A stretch of DNA of 64,000 nucleotides. Origin: Corynebacterium mucifaciens. Its GTDB lineage: Bacteria; Actinomycetota; Actinomycetes; Mycobacteriales; Mycobacteriaceae. Made by a program: the position numbers and the translations under genes. This document shows positions 1 through 8,932 of the stretch, piece by piece (the stretch's first letter is position 1; the number at the start of each line of letters is the position of its first letter). The notes under the pieces are model-generated. The model was not told where the DNA came from and did not search any database. It worked only from the letters and a program-made list of their open reading frames with translations. Where the stretch lies: assembly GCF_012396315.1 (NCBI RefSeq), contig NZ_JAAXPF010000003.1, forward strand, positions 124,001 to 188,000. The letters run 5' to 3'.

Positions 1-1274
1 TCCGTGAGCAGCAGCACCAGCGCGGCCACGGCGAAGATGAGCAGGATCATGGGCAGGGAGGACAGGCCCTTCGCCTTCTCGCCGATCCACAGCGACAGGC
101 CGGTGGAGGTGAACATGGCGGACAGGGACAGGCCGCCGCCGAAGAGCAGCAGGACGTCCCACGGCATCTCGTTGGCCGTCTCCCAGTCCAGCAGCCGCTT
201 GCCGTTGGCTGCGCCCGGCACGATGAACATGAGCAGGCCGGCGATGATGCCCACGATGGCGTCGTCGTACGGGAAGTCCCAGCCGAAGTTGCTGCGGCCC
301 AGCGGGATGAAGATCCAGGCAAGCGCCGCGACAAGGAAGATGAGGCCGACGGCGATCTGCGGGAAGGTCCAGCCGCCGAGCTTCTTCAGCTCGTCGTTGA
401 TCAGCTCTTTGCCGCCCGGGATACGGTCGATCTCCGGCGCGAACACCATGACGAGCACCCACCACGCCACGAACGTGAACACGACGGCCACCGGCATGCC
501 CACCAGCATCCACTCGCCGAAGCCGATGGTGATCCCGTGCGCCTCTTCCATGTAGCCCTTGAGCAGCGCGTTCGGCGGGGTGCCAATCAGGGTGCCCAGC
601 GAGCCAATGGAGGCGGAGTACGCGATGCCCAGCATGAGCGCGGTGGCGAAGCGCTTCTGGTTGGCCATGCCCCCGACGGTGTCCGCGGTGAGCATGAGCA
701 CCGAGGTGCCGATGGGCAGCATCACCACGGCGGTGGCGGTGTTGGAGACCCACATGGACATAAAGCCGGTGGCCAGCATGAAGCCCAGGATGATGCGCTT
801 GGGCGAGGTACCCACCAGCTTGACCACCACGAGGGCGAGGCGGCGGTGCAGGTTCCACCGCTGCAGGCCCAGGGCCATGAGGAAACCGCCCATGAACAGG
901 AAGATGGTCGCTGAGGCGTAGGGCGAGGACACGTCCTTAAACGGGGCCACGCCGGCGAGCGGGAACACCGCGATCGGGAGCAGGGCGGTGGCGGCCAGGG
1001 GGATCGCCTCCGTCATCCACCACGCGGCCATCAAAACGGTGGTGGCGGCCACGATACGCATGGCGTTCTCGGAGTACTCCGCGCCCTCCTTCGCGCCGGC
1101 GGACTGCGCCACGGTGTCCGCGGCGTCAGCGGGGAACAAGAAGTACACGAGCACAGCCAGCACGACACCAGCGATGAGGCCGATGCGCTGCCGGCGCCAT
1201 TCGCTTGGTTCTGGTGCTTTGGCGAGGTCGCCGTCTGAGAGCGCGGCGGATTCGCGGGTTACGGGAGTGGACAT
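1..1274 (-). CDS. SLC13/DASS family sodium:carboxylate symporter (C-terminus cut off by window edge)
   Basis: An uninterrupted minus-strand frame starts at ATG 1274 and runs off the left edge, giving 424 visible codons. After a short charged N-terminus it is a chain of hydrophobic segments typical of divalent-anion:Na+ symporters. The family signature SNT motif is present (MWVSNTATAVV, S177-N178-T179), followed by the SLGTLIGTPPN loop near residues 215-230. SLC13 proteins are usually 450-550 residues, so only the end is missing. The family imports succinate, malate, fumarate or citrate with sodium, but the substrate cannot be read from sequence. It is read in the same direction as menC, 48 bp downstream of it. 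Confidence 0.9.
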   Translation of the reverse strand, partial: MSTPVTRESAALSDGDLAKAPEPSEWRRQRIGLIAGVVLAVLVYFLFPADAADTVAQSAGAKEGAEYSENAMRIVAATTVLMAAWWMTEAIPLAATALLPIAVFPLAGVAPFKDVSSPYASATIFLFMGGFLMALGLQRWNLHRRLALVVVKLVGTSPKRIILGFMLATGFMSMWVSNTATAVVMLPIGTSVLMLTADTVGGMANQKRFATALMLGIAYSASIGSLGTLIGTPPNALLKGYMEEAHGITIGFGEWMLVGMPVAVVFTFVAWWVLVMVFAPEIDRIPGGKELINDELKKLGGWTFPQIAVGLIFLVAALAWIFIPLGRSNFGWDFPYDDAIVGIIAGLLMFIVPGAANGKRLLDWETANEMPWDVLLLFGGGLSLSAMFTSTGLSLWIGEKAKGLSSLPMILLIFAVAALVLLLT

Positions 1275-1322
1275 GGGCGAAAGGGTAGCCGACACCCCCG
1301 ATACCCACATCCACCGAGGCGT

Positions 1323-2285
1323 CTATACCCGGGTTTGGGGGTCTCGCTCCAGGACTTCTACGCAGGCGCGGACACGGTCGAACCACCAGTCGCGGCGCGC
1401 ACCCGACGCTCGCAACCCGTGCAGCCTGTCCCGGTCCGGTGTGGTGCGGGTGAGCTCGAGCTGGCCGTTCACAAGCTCGCGCGGTGCCGCGACATCTTCG
1501 ATGAACAGCCGCTGCGTAGCCAGGCCGGCCGCGCGCGATCCGGTCAGCTTGGCGGCCACAAGCCCCGCGTCCATGCCGACGGCGGTATCCAGGGCGCTGG
1601 CCACCGTGACGTCAAGCGCGAGGTCGCGCGCAATCTGCACGAGCCTATCGACGCCACCTAACGGCGCAACCTTGCACACCGCCACATCCGCCGCCTTGAG
1701 CTCCGCCACGCGGTATGGGTCGGACGCGCGGCGGATGGACTCGTCCGCCGCGATCGGGGTCGTGGTGCGCCTTCGCACCTCCGCGAGCTCTTCCACCGTG
1801 GCGCACGGCTGCTCGATGTACTCCAGCTCGCCCATCGCTTCGGCGGCCTCGACGGCTTGGTCGACGCTCCAGCCGCGGTTGGCGTCCACGCGCAGCGTCG
1901 CGTCGGGGCGCAGCCGGCGGACGGCGGTGACGCGCCGGAGGTCGTCGTCAAGCGACTGCGAGGGTTCCGCGACTTTGATCTTGAACGTGGTCACACCGGG
2001 GAAACGCGCGAGCACCGGCTCGACGTCCTCAACGGCGGGGATGGTGCCGTTGACCTCCACGGTGCCGTGGGCTTCCGGCAGGCCGGTGAACGCGGCCACA
2101 ATGCCGGCGCGCAGCCACGCGGCGGACTCCCGCGCGCCGTACTCGACGAAGGGTGAGAACTCGCCCCAGCCGGCGGGGCCGTCGATGAGCAGGGCCTCGC
2201 GGGTAGTGATGCCGCGGAATTTCACGGCCATGGGCAGGGCGACAACGTGGGCGCGCTCGAGGATCTCGTCGGCAGAAGGCAGCAT
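1323..2285 (-). CDS. menC: o-succinylbenzoate synthase
   Basis: MenC dehydrates SHCHC to o-succinylbenzoate in menaquinone synthesis. This is a 320-residue enolase-superfamily protein. The catalytic set is readable: the K102-x-K104 pair (FKIKV), the metal ligands D134 (RVDAN), E158 (IEQP) and D181 (AADES), and the second lysine K205 (CKVAPLGG). I chose the ATG at 2285 because it gives MLPSADEIL, the usual beginning before VVALPMxVKFRG. An in-frame ATG at 2303 would overlap the divergent menB start. menB begins 17 bp away in the opposite direction, so the two genes share a very short control region. Confidence 0.93.
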   Translation of the reverse strand: MLPSADEILERAHVVALPMAVKFRGITTREALLIDGPAGWGEFSPFVEYGARESAAWLRAGIVAAFTGLPEAHGTVEVNGTIPAVEDVEPVLARFPGVTTFKIKVAEPSQSLDDDLRRVTAVRRLRPDATLRVDANRGWSVDQAVEAAEAMGELEYIEQPCATVEELAEVRRRTTTPIAADESIRRASDPYRVAELKAADVAVCKVAPLGGVDRLVQIARDLALDVTVASALDTAVGMDAGLVAAKLTGSRAAGLATQRLFIEDVAAPRELVNGQLELTRTTPDRDRLHGLRASGARRDWWFDRVRACVEVLERDPQTRV

Positions 2286-2301
2286 GGGGCAAAGTGTAGG
2301 C

Positions 2302-3234
<933 letters not shown>

Positions 3235-3280
3235 GCACCCGGCGCGGGGTCCGGTGTGCTGGTCCGGCCCGGCGCGCTGG

Positions 3281-3321
3281 CGGATCTGCTAGTTGTCATT
3301 TTCGCGCAACTAGCAGATCCG
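3281..3321. repeat. Long intergenic palindrome between convergent menB and the AAA ATPase gene
   Basis: A perfect 14-bp inverted repeat, GGATCTGCTAGTTG (3282-3295) and CAACTAGCAGATCC (3307-3320), encloses an 11-base loop. It lies in the 131-bp gap between two convergent genes, as a bidirectional terminator would, but no long T-run follows. The word CTAGCAGATC recurs near 38.2 kb. Confidence 0.75.
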
Positions 3322-3365
3322 GTGTGGGGCCCCGCGACAGCCGGCAATTACATGTGTCTCGCATT

Positions 3366-4541
3366 TCAGGTCTCGTCGCGCACAAAATCCGCGAATCCCG
3401 GTGCGGTGAACTCGAGGTAGCCGTGCTGTGGTGCGTCAATAAGCCCTTTGTCCATGAGTGAGCGCCGCGCCATGGACAACTCGTTGGAGCCGCGCCCCAT
3501 TGCCGCTGCAATGTCCGCACGCTTGACCGGCCCGTCACCGACTTGCGCCATCGCCTGGAGCAGCAGCGCCTCCACGGGCGTCGCCTTCTGCCAGCGGGCC
3601 CGGAAAAACGCGCTGCGCATGGCGTCAAAGCCGTCTTTCGCCTCGTCAACCTGGCGCTGCTCGAGGAGCACCCCGGCGCCCGGGTAGCCCGCAGCCTTCC
3701 AGACCTCGTCGCCGATGGATTGGATGAAAAACGGGTAGCCGCGGGCTATATCCAACGCTTCGTCCAGCGCAGAGTCATCCCAGCGCACGCCGCGTGCCTC
3801 GGCAAGCGACGTCAGCGCCGTGGCCGACTGCTCCGGCGTGAGGTTATACAGCGGTTGGTAGCGGAAGCGCTCCGCGAAGCTCACCGCGTCGGTGATGACG
3901 TCTTGCGAGTGGCTCAGTCCGGCGGCATAGGTCGCCATCGCTAGGTCCTGCTGCTCGGACTGCATGTGTTGCCACGCGTAGGCGTATGCGCGGATGCCGT
4001 CCGGGTCCGCGCTTTGGATCTCGTCGACGAACACGATCAGGCCGCGCTCTCGTGCCATCGCGGCCCGCCCCGCCGCACTGAGCAGTTGTTGCAGGTGATT
4101 CGCCGGGGTGGACCGGCGCGGCGCACGCCCGGATCCGACTGCTTCCACCGTGAGTCCGCCGATATCGATCCTGACAGAAGCGATGACCTTCCGAAGTGTG
4201 TCCGCGATATCGTCGTGCCACGAGTGGGAAAGGTGTTCCAGCGCCTCGACGAGCGATTGCAGGAGCGGCCCGTCGCCTGCGGTGACCCAGAGCGTTGCGA
4301 ACCCTTGCCGGTCCGCCTCCGCCTGGGCTGCGCGCAGCAGGCTCGTTTTGCCCACTCCCCTGGGCCCGACGAACACTTCGAGCTGGCCGCTGAGTTGCGG
4401 CTCGACCATCATGAACGCGAGGTCACGCTTGATGTCGGTCAGAACCGCGTCGCGACCGAATACTTCGGTGGTGACGCGTCCGGGGGTATAAGGGCTGGGC
4501 TGCACACCCCCTTTATACATCTTTATGAATCGCCCAATCAT
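3366..4541 (-). CDS. ATP-binding protein, ORC1/Cdc6-like AAA ATPase with C-terminal winged helix
   Basis: The product is 391 residues. Walker A is GPRGVGKTS near residue 59 and Walker B is GLIVFVDEIQSAD near residue 170. After the ATPase core comes a lid-like region and a C-terminal stretch resembling a winged helix (KRADIAAAMG...LIDAPQHGYLEF). It has the layout of stand-alone STAND/AAA predicted ATPases, with no nuclease, membrane or repeat domain attached. Start ATG 4541 has no clear ribosome site, and M8 at 4520 is an alternative. It sits alone, divergent from menE and convergent with menB, so context gives no function. It could be a transferred gene; its role is unknown. Confidence 0.75.
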   Translation of the reverse strand: MIGRFIKMYKGGVQPSPYTPGRVTTEVFGRDAVLTDIKRDLAFMMVEPQLSGQLEVFVGPRGVGKTSLLRAAQAEADRQGFATLWVTAGDGPLLQSLVEALEHLSHSWHDDIADTLRKVIASVRIDIGGLTVEAVGSGRAPRRSTPANHLQQLLSAAGRAAMARERGLIVFVDEIQSADPDGIRAYAYAWQHMQSEQQDLAMATYAAGLSHSQDVITDAVSFAERFRYQPLYNLTPEQSATALTSLAEARGVRWDDSALDEALDIARGYPFFIQSIGDEVWKAAGYPGAGVLLEQRQVDEAKDGFDAMRSAFFRARWQKATPVEALLLQAMAQVGDGPVKRADIAAAMGRGSNELSMARRSLMDKGLIDAPQHGYLEFTAPGFADFVRDET

Positions 4542-4574
4542 AAAGAACCATAAGGGTTGCTAGCCTTGTGCGAC

Positions 4575-5714
4575 GTGAGCAACCTCCTCGAACTTCTCCC
4601 CGTCGACCCCGCGAACCCGCTGGCCGTAATGCCCGCGCTCGAGGAGGCGCTGACCGGCCAGCGCACGTTATTGCCCGTGCCGGCGAACGATCCGGCGCGC
4701 ACGAACCTGCTGCGTAACACTCTCAAACCCGGCGCGCCCATCGACGACGACATCGCCCTAGTCGTGTCCACCTCCGGCTCCACCGGCACACCCAAGGGCG
4801 CGATGCTCACCCCGGCGAACCTGATCTCCAGCGCGGACGCCACCCACCAGGCGCTCGGCGGCGAGGGCCAGTGGCTGCTGGCTATGCCCGCCGCCTACAT
4901 CGCGGGGATCCAGGTGCTGGTGCGCAGCATGGTCGCTGGCGTCGAGCCCGCGTTCGTTGACCTCTCCCACGGCTTCAACGTGGCCGAATTCGCCGCCCGC
5001 GCCCACGAGTTGGCGCAGACCGGCGAGCGCACCTACACCGCGCTGACCCCGATGCAGCTGGCCAAGGCCACCTCCACGCTGCAAGGCATCGACGCGCTGC
5101 GCGCCTTCGATGCGGTGCTTGTCGGCGGCGCGGCCACCAACCCGCGCCTGCTCGAATCGGCGGCGAAGCTGCGCATCAACGTGGTCACCACCTACGGCTC
5201 CTCCGAAACCTCTGGCGGCTGCGTGTACAACGGCCGCCCCATCGCCGGCGCCCGCGTGAAAATCGTCGACGGCCGCATCCACCTCGGCGGCCCCATGGTC
5301 GCTCGCGGCTACCACCGGCTGGACTCCCCCGACCTCACCGACGGCTGGTTCCGCACCTCCGACGCCGGCTCGCTTGAGGGCGGCGCGCTCACCGTCCTGG
5401 GCCGCACCGACAACGTCATCTCCTCCGGCGGCTTCAAACTCCATCCCGAGGTGCTGGAAGCGGAGCTTTTGCTTATCGACGGCGTCACCGCAACCTGCGT
5501 CATCGGCAAGGAAGACGACCGCCTGGGCCAGCGCATCTGCGCCGCCTACACCGGCTCGGCCTCAGTGCCCGACGTTCTGGACGCCCTCGCCGACGCGGAG
5601 GACGCCGGCCGCATCGCGCACTGGCAGATCCCGAAAGAACTCAAGGTGGTGGCGGCGCTGCCGCAGCTCGGCCCGGGCAAGGTGGACCGCGCGGCGGTCA
5701 AGGAGCTGTTTTAG
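4575..5714 (+). CDS. menE: o-succinylbenzoate-CoA ligase
   Basis: MenE is an ANL-superfamily adenylate-forming enzyme that makes OSB-CoA for MenB. The P-loop STSGSTGTPKGA, the adenine-site YGSSETSGG, the DGWFRTSDAG ribose-binding Asp, the hinge GRTDNVISSGGFK and the C-terminal catalytic-lysine region GPGKVDR are all present. At about 379 residues it is short for the superfamily, as actinobacterial MenE usually is. GTG 4575 gives MSNLLELLPVD; an in-frame TTG at 4557 is an alternative. The stop overlaps the convergent hicB stop by 4 bp. Confidence 0.92.
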   Translation: MSNLLELLPVDPANPLAVMPALEEALTGQRTLLPVPANDPARTNLLRNTLKPGAPIDDDIALVVSTSGSTGTPKGAMLTPANLISSADATHQALGGEGQWLLAMPAAYIAGIQVLVRSMVAGVEPAFVDLSHGFNVAEFAARAHELAQTGERTYTALTPMQLAKATSTLQGIDALRAFDAVLVGGAATNPRLLESAAKLRINVVTTYGSSETSGGCVYNGRPIAGARVKIVDGRIHLGGPMVARGYHRLDSPDLTDGWFRTSDAGSLEGGALTVLGRTDNVISSGGFKLHPEVLEAELLLIDGVTATCVIGKEDDRLGQRICAAYTGSASVPDVLDALADAEDAGRIAHWQIPKELKVVAALPQLGPGKVDRAAVKELF

Positions 5715-6103
5715 AGCGGCTGTACCCTACCCGCCGCTAACTCCGACGCCCGCTGGTACGACACCCCGAGCACCTGTCCCATCTCGCGGAGCGTGAACCC
5801 CTCGTCCTTCAACTTGCGTGCCAGCGCAGACCTCGCCGCCGCCGCATCATCTAATGCGACTTTCGCCTTGGCGCCGAGATCGTCGGCACGCTTACGCAAC
5901 GTCTCCACCTCGGCCGGAAGGATGGGCACGACCTCGATCCCAAACTCGTCCGGTTTGAAGCCGGATTGGAATGCGATTGCCTCTGTAACTTCATCCTCCG
6001 CCCGGTCGAGCCTCCGAGTCTGTGAAACCACTCCCAGTTCGCCACACTCCAGGACCCACGCGCCGCTCGCCCCACGCTCTGCAGTCACCGTGAACATCTT
6101 CAT
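5711..6103 (-). CDS. hicB: HicB-family antitoxin
   Basis: A protein of about 130 residues. The N-terminal part (KMFTVTAERGASGAWVLEC) has the ferredoxin-like HicB fold. A helical middle follows, and the C-terminus is a helix-turn-helix (TLREMGQVLGVSYQRASELA) that would bind the operator. HicB neutralises HicA and represses the pair. I prefer the ATG at 6103 because it forms an ATGA overlap with the hicA stop; an ATG at 6112 is also in frame. Its 3' end overlaps the menE stop by 4 bp. Confidence 0.8.
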   Translation of the reverse strand: MKMFTVTAERGASGAWVLECGELGVVSQTRRLDRAEDEVTEAIAFQSGFKPDEFGIEVVPILPAEVETLRKRADDLGAKAKVALDDAAAARSALARKLKDEGFTLREMGQVLGVSYQRASELAAGRVQPL

Positions 6104-6309
6104 CGCAACCACCCTTTTCCTAATTCGTTTTGGAACTGGTCAAAGAATTCCCGCGCCGCAAGATCGTCTATTTCGTTATGTCTACCCAGCGTCTTAGTAG
6201 TATCCCCAACCCGGTACGCGTCGTGGCGAGTGAGGCGTATTTCTTCAAACTCCAATCCGCGCCTGCGCGCTGCCGCCCGCAGCTTCTTAATTACTGCATA
6301 GCGCTTCAT
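6100..6309 (-). CDS. hicA: HicA-family mRNA interferase toxin
   Basis: A 69-residue basic protein that begins MKRYAVIKKLRAAARR and carries a His in TRHDAYRVG, where HicA has its single catalytic His (usually GSHxxY). The fold is double-stranded-RNA-binding-like, and HicA toxins cut mRNA. It has a strong ribosome site (GGAGGGGG) and comes first, with hicB coupled behind it. The His context is not the textbook GSHHxY, so activity is inferred. Confidence 0.72.
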   Translation of the reverse strand: MKRYAVIKKLRAAARRRGLEFEEIRLTRHDAYRVGDTTKTLGRHNEIDDLAAREFFDQFQNELGKGWLR

Positions 6310-6334
6310 AGTTCAACCCCCTCCAGCGGTCAAA

Positions 6335-6353
6335 TGTCAACCCGAAATTGACA
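6335..6353 (-). promoter_or_regulatory. Inverted repeat upstream of hicA, candidate HicB operator/promoter
   Basis: TGTCAA (6335-6340) and TTGACA (6348-6353) are perfect 6-bp arms separated by 7 bp, 26 bp upstream of the hicA start. Each arm also resembles a -35 hexamer on the minus strand. Autoregulation by HicB at such sites is usual; the assignment here is inference. Confidence 0.4.
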
Positions 6354-6496
6354 AGGCTTCTCCCCTTTCCCGTTAGACGCAGCACACCTGCCCTCGGTTC
6401 CAGAGAGCTGTTGCCTCTGGAGGCCCCCGAACACCCGTCCGACAAAAACACCCCGCACGTCGACCAATGGCCTAATCTGCTGATCCGACAACTAAG

Positions 6497-6512
6497 GGCA
6501 ACGTACGTTGCC
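6497..6512. promoter_or_regulatory. Perfect 16-bp palindrome before the exonuclease gene
   Basis: GGCAACGTACGTTGCC is a perfect palindrome that ends 20 bp upstream of the ATG at 6533, just before the ribosome site AAGGAG. Its position suggests an operator that controls the downstream gene. The binding protein is unknown. The rest of the 223-bp gap between hicA and this gene holds only a weaker CCAGAG...CTCTGG repeat (6400-6420). Confidence 0.45.
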
Positions 6513-6532
6513 GCAGAGAGCAAGGAGCCACG

Positions 6533-8548
6533 ATGGACCCGCAGCCCGGGCACCCGAACCACACCAACCACCACGCTGGTTTCGCGGTGGTGGACCTAGA
6601 AACAACAGGTGTGATGCTGCACGACCGCATCGTAGAAATCGGCGTGGTGTTGCTCCGGCCGGATCTCACCGTAGAGCGAACGTGGGAGACATTGATCCAG
6701 CCTGAGCGCGACATTCCGAATAGTTACATCCACAAGATCACCGCTACCGACGTCGTCGATGCTCCCGCGTTCCGCGACGTCGCGGCGTACCTCGGTTCTC
6801 TGCTGCACGGGCGCGCACTGGTGGCGCACAATGCGCCGTTCGAGCGCCGCTTTCTCACTCACGAGTTTGAGCGGGCCAAGGCGGAGAACGGTCTCACGCA
6901 ATTGTGGGTGGACACGATGACACTGTCTAACCAGCACCTCGGCGTGAAGAAGCTTGAGCAGGCACTCGCCGTTGCGCAGATCCACAATCCCCTCGCCCAC
7001 TCCGCGCTGGCGGATGCGCAGGCCACCGCAGAGTTGTTGCGGTACTTCCGCGCGTGCCACGACGTGGCACTCACGGGTTTTCCCACCGCTGTCTTCCTTG
7101 CGCCCGCAGCGGAACCACGCATACTTCCGAGGGGCACCTCTTCCGGGTGGTCCGGTCAGCTTTCCCGCACTCTTCCCGCCACCGGCACGAAGGATGAGGA
7201 GGCGTATCGTGCCGAGTTAACCTGCGCGCTGGTCGATCGCCATATCTCACGAACTGAGATGCGCCAGCTGGAGCAAGCTGCGATCGCTTCGGGCCTAGAC
7301 GCGGACGACGTCGATGCAATCAACGAGGAGTTCACGCGTCAGCTTGTCGTCGAGGCCTGGTCCGACGGCGTCATCACTGCAGAAGAACGCACCGAGCTTC
7401 TTGCTGTTGCGGACGCGCTGAGCGTGGATCCCGCGCTCATGCATTCGCTTCTCGACGAGCCGCAGGCCGGCACCGCCCCCGGCCAGTTCACGCTCCACCC
7501 AGGCGACCGAATTGCCCTCACCGGCGCGATGGATATTGCTCGCGACGTTTGGGTACAACGCGCCACCGCCGCGGGCTTGGAGGTTGGCGACGTCACCCGC
7601 AAGTGTGTGTTGCTAGTGGCTGCCAACCCGGACTCCATGAGCGGCAAGGCGCAAAAGGCACGCAAATACGGCATCCCCGTCGTCGGTGAGACGAAGTTCG
7701 CGCAGTTACTCGGCACGATCGATAATGAGCCTGTTTCGGAGCAGCCCGCAGCGTCGGAGCTACTGGCAGATTCTGCCAGGATTGAACTACCCGAACAGTT
7801 CTCCTGGCTTTCGCCCGAGCACGTTTCCACGACGGGCGCACCCTCGTCGCAAATCGCAGCGGCCTGGATCGCGCTGCATCCGACGCGCCCCCTTCACGAA
7901 ATGGCCGAGAACCTCAAGCCCCACCACGTCCCCGAAGCCACTGGAAGAGGCATCGACCGCTACCTAGCGGTGTGGAGCTTAGAGCACCCCGAGATGCTGC
8001 GAGTCAGCGCCAACGACCTACTCCAGCTTGCTGGGGTCGGACCGAAGCGCCGCAGCCAACTGGTGGAGATGGTCGTTGACCTCGCCGTCGACGGGGTTCC
8101 TGAGGGTCCTGCTCAACAAACGGGTGCAGCCAAAGCAGCCGCGGCCGAGACACAACCGGTTTTGGGTCAACGCCAGGCTTCGACAGCCAGCCTCCCCGAA
8201 GTCGAACCTCCGGCACCGGCACCTTCTGACCCAACCCCGGAAGAACTCCTCGCCGCCGCAAGCGCCCCGCGGTACACCCCAGTGCCGGTGCCGTCGTCTC
8301 TAAGCGTCCCAGCCCTGACGGACCCGGCTCCCGCGCCCGTGAAACGCCCAAAGGCTACCAAGGTGTTCAAGTGGTCCGCGGTTCTCGGCATGCTGTGTTT
8401 TTTCCTGTTCGGCCTGTGCATCGAAACCTTCGACCCGGACGCTGAGTCCCTCCCCGCCGGGGTCTTCGCGCTCGGCGCCTTCTTCGGAGGCCTGACCGCT
8501 GCGATTTCTGGAGTGCTGGCACTGTTTAACCTCCTCCGGGGAAAGTAG
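6533..8548 (+). CDS. DEDDh 3'-5' exonuclease with TerB-like, BRCT and HhH regions and a C-terminal membrane hairpin
   Basis: The product is 671 residues with ribosome site AAGGAG 8 bp upstream. Residues 15-180 form a DnaQ/RNase T type exonuclease: FAVVDLETTG (Exo I, D and E), AHNAPFERRF (Exo II) and NPLAHSALADAQATAELL (Exo III, H and D). Next is an all-helical acidic region resembling TerB (about 225-310), then a BRCT domain (GDRIALTGAMDIARDVWVQ, about 330-395) and a helix-hairpin-helix-like part with LAGVGPKRRSQLVEM near 500. A Pro/Ala-rich linker leads to two hydrophobic helices at the end (about 615-668). Exonuclease plus BRCT is known for actinobacterial DnaQ-like proteins. The paired C-terminal transmembrane helices are odd and would tether it to the membrane. 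Confidence 0.85.
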   Translation: MDPQPGHPNHTNHHAGFAVVDLETTGVMLHDRIVEIGVVLLRPDLTVERTWETLIQPERDIPNSYIHKITATDVVDAPAFRDVAAYLGSLLHGRALVAHNAPFERRFLTHEFERAKAENGLTQLWVDTMTLSNQHLGVKKLEQALAVAQIHNPLAHSALADAQATAELLRYFRACHDVALTGFPTAVFLAPAAEPRILPRGTSSGWSGQLSRTLPATGTKDEEAYRAELTCALVDRHISRTEMRQLEQAAIASGLDADDVDAINEEFTRQLVVEAWSDGVITAEERTELLAVADALSVDPALMHSLLDEPQAGTAPGQFTLHPGDRIALTGAMDIARDVWVQRATAAGLEVGDVTRKCVLLVAANPDSMSGKAQKARKYGIPVVGETKFAQLLGTIDNEPVSEQPAASELLADSARIELPEQFSWLSPEHVSTTGAPSSQIAAAWIALHPTRPLHEMAENLKPHHVPEATGRGIDRYLAVWSLEHPEMLRVSANDLLQLAGVGPKRRSQLVEMVVDLAVDGVPEGPAQQTGAAKAAAAETQPVLGQRQASTASLPEVEPPAPAPSDPTPEELLAAASAPRYTPVPVPSSLSVPALTDPAPAPVKRPKATKVFKWSAVLGMLCFFLFGLCIETFDPDAESLPAGVFALGAFFGGLTAAISGVLALFNLLRGK

Positions 8549-8932
8549 CCGGACCAGGGCACTCACCGGTGGCCAGACGCGATTCGTAGAAGTTGACAAT
8601 CCTGCCAAATGGCAGCCGCAAAACCCGAGGTCAGATTTTTGGTCCGTCAAGTTTTACGAACTGCACGCTGAACAGCCGTCAGCCGCTGCCCTATCGGGCG
8701 GGCAACCGAAGGCTCGTCGATAAGCAATAGCTCGGAAAGCACAACCGTGTAATTCGTGCCACAATGCGGAGGCGTGAGGCTTGAGAAGCTACGCTCCCGC
8801 AAACCGTCCACGAATCCGAAGTACGCGACCTCCCCCTCCACCACCCACTACCGCGGCACATCGCCGGCGCGCATGCAGGCGACGCTGTTCCGAAATAAGC
8901 AGCGCAGGCCGGTGGCATCAACGCTGTAGGGC
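8549..8932. other. 384-bp gap with no convincing gene; possible decayed minus-strand reading frame
   Basis: No complete gene with a start and a known family is visible. On the minus strand a frame of 65 codons (8647-8844) reads smoothly (VAYFGFVDGLRERSFSSL...) and continues upstream past an in-frame TAG, which suggests a remnant of a longer coding sequence. I do not recognise the family. The gap marks the left edge of the arsenic island. Confidence 0.4.

Noticed and set aside
8647-8844. A 65-residue minus-strand protein in the gap before arsC
   Set aside because: No ribosome site, no recognised family, and an in-frame stop directly upstream of matching-looking sequence. At most a remnant.
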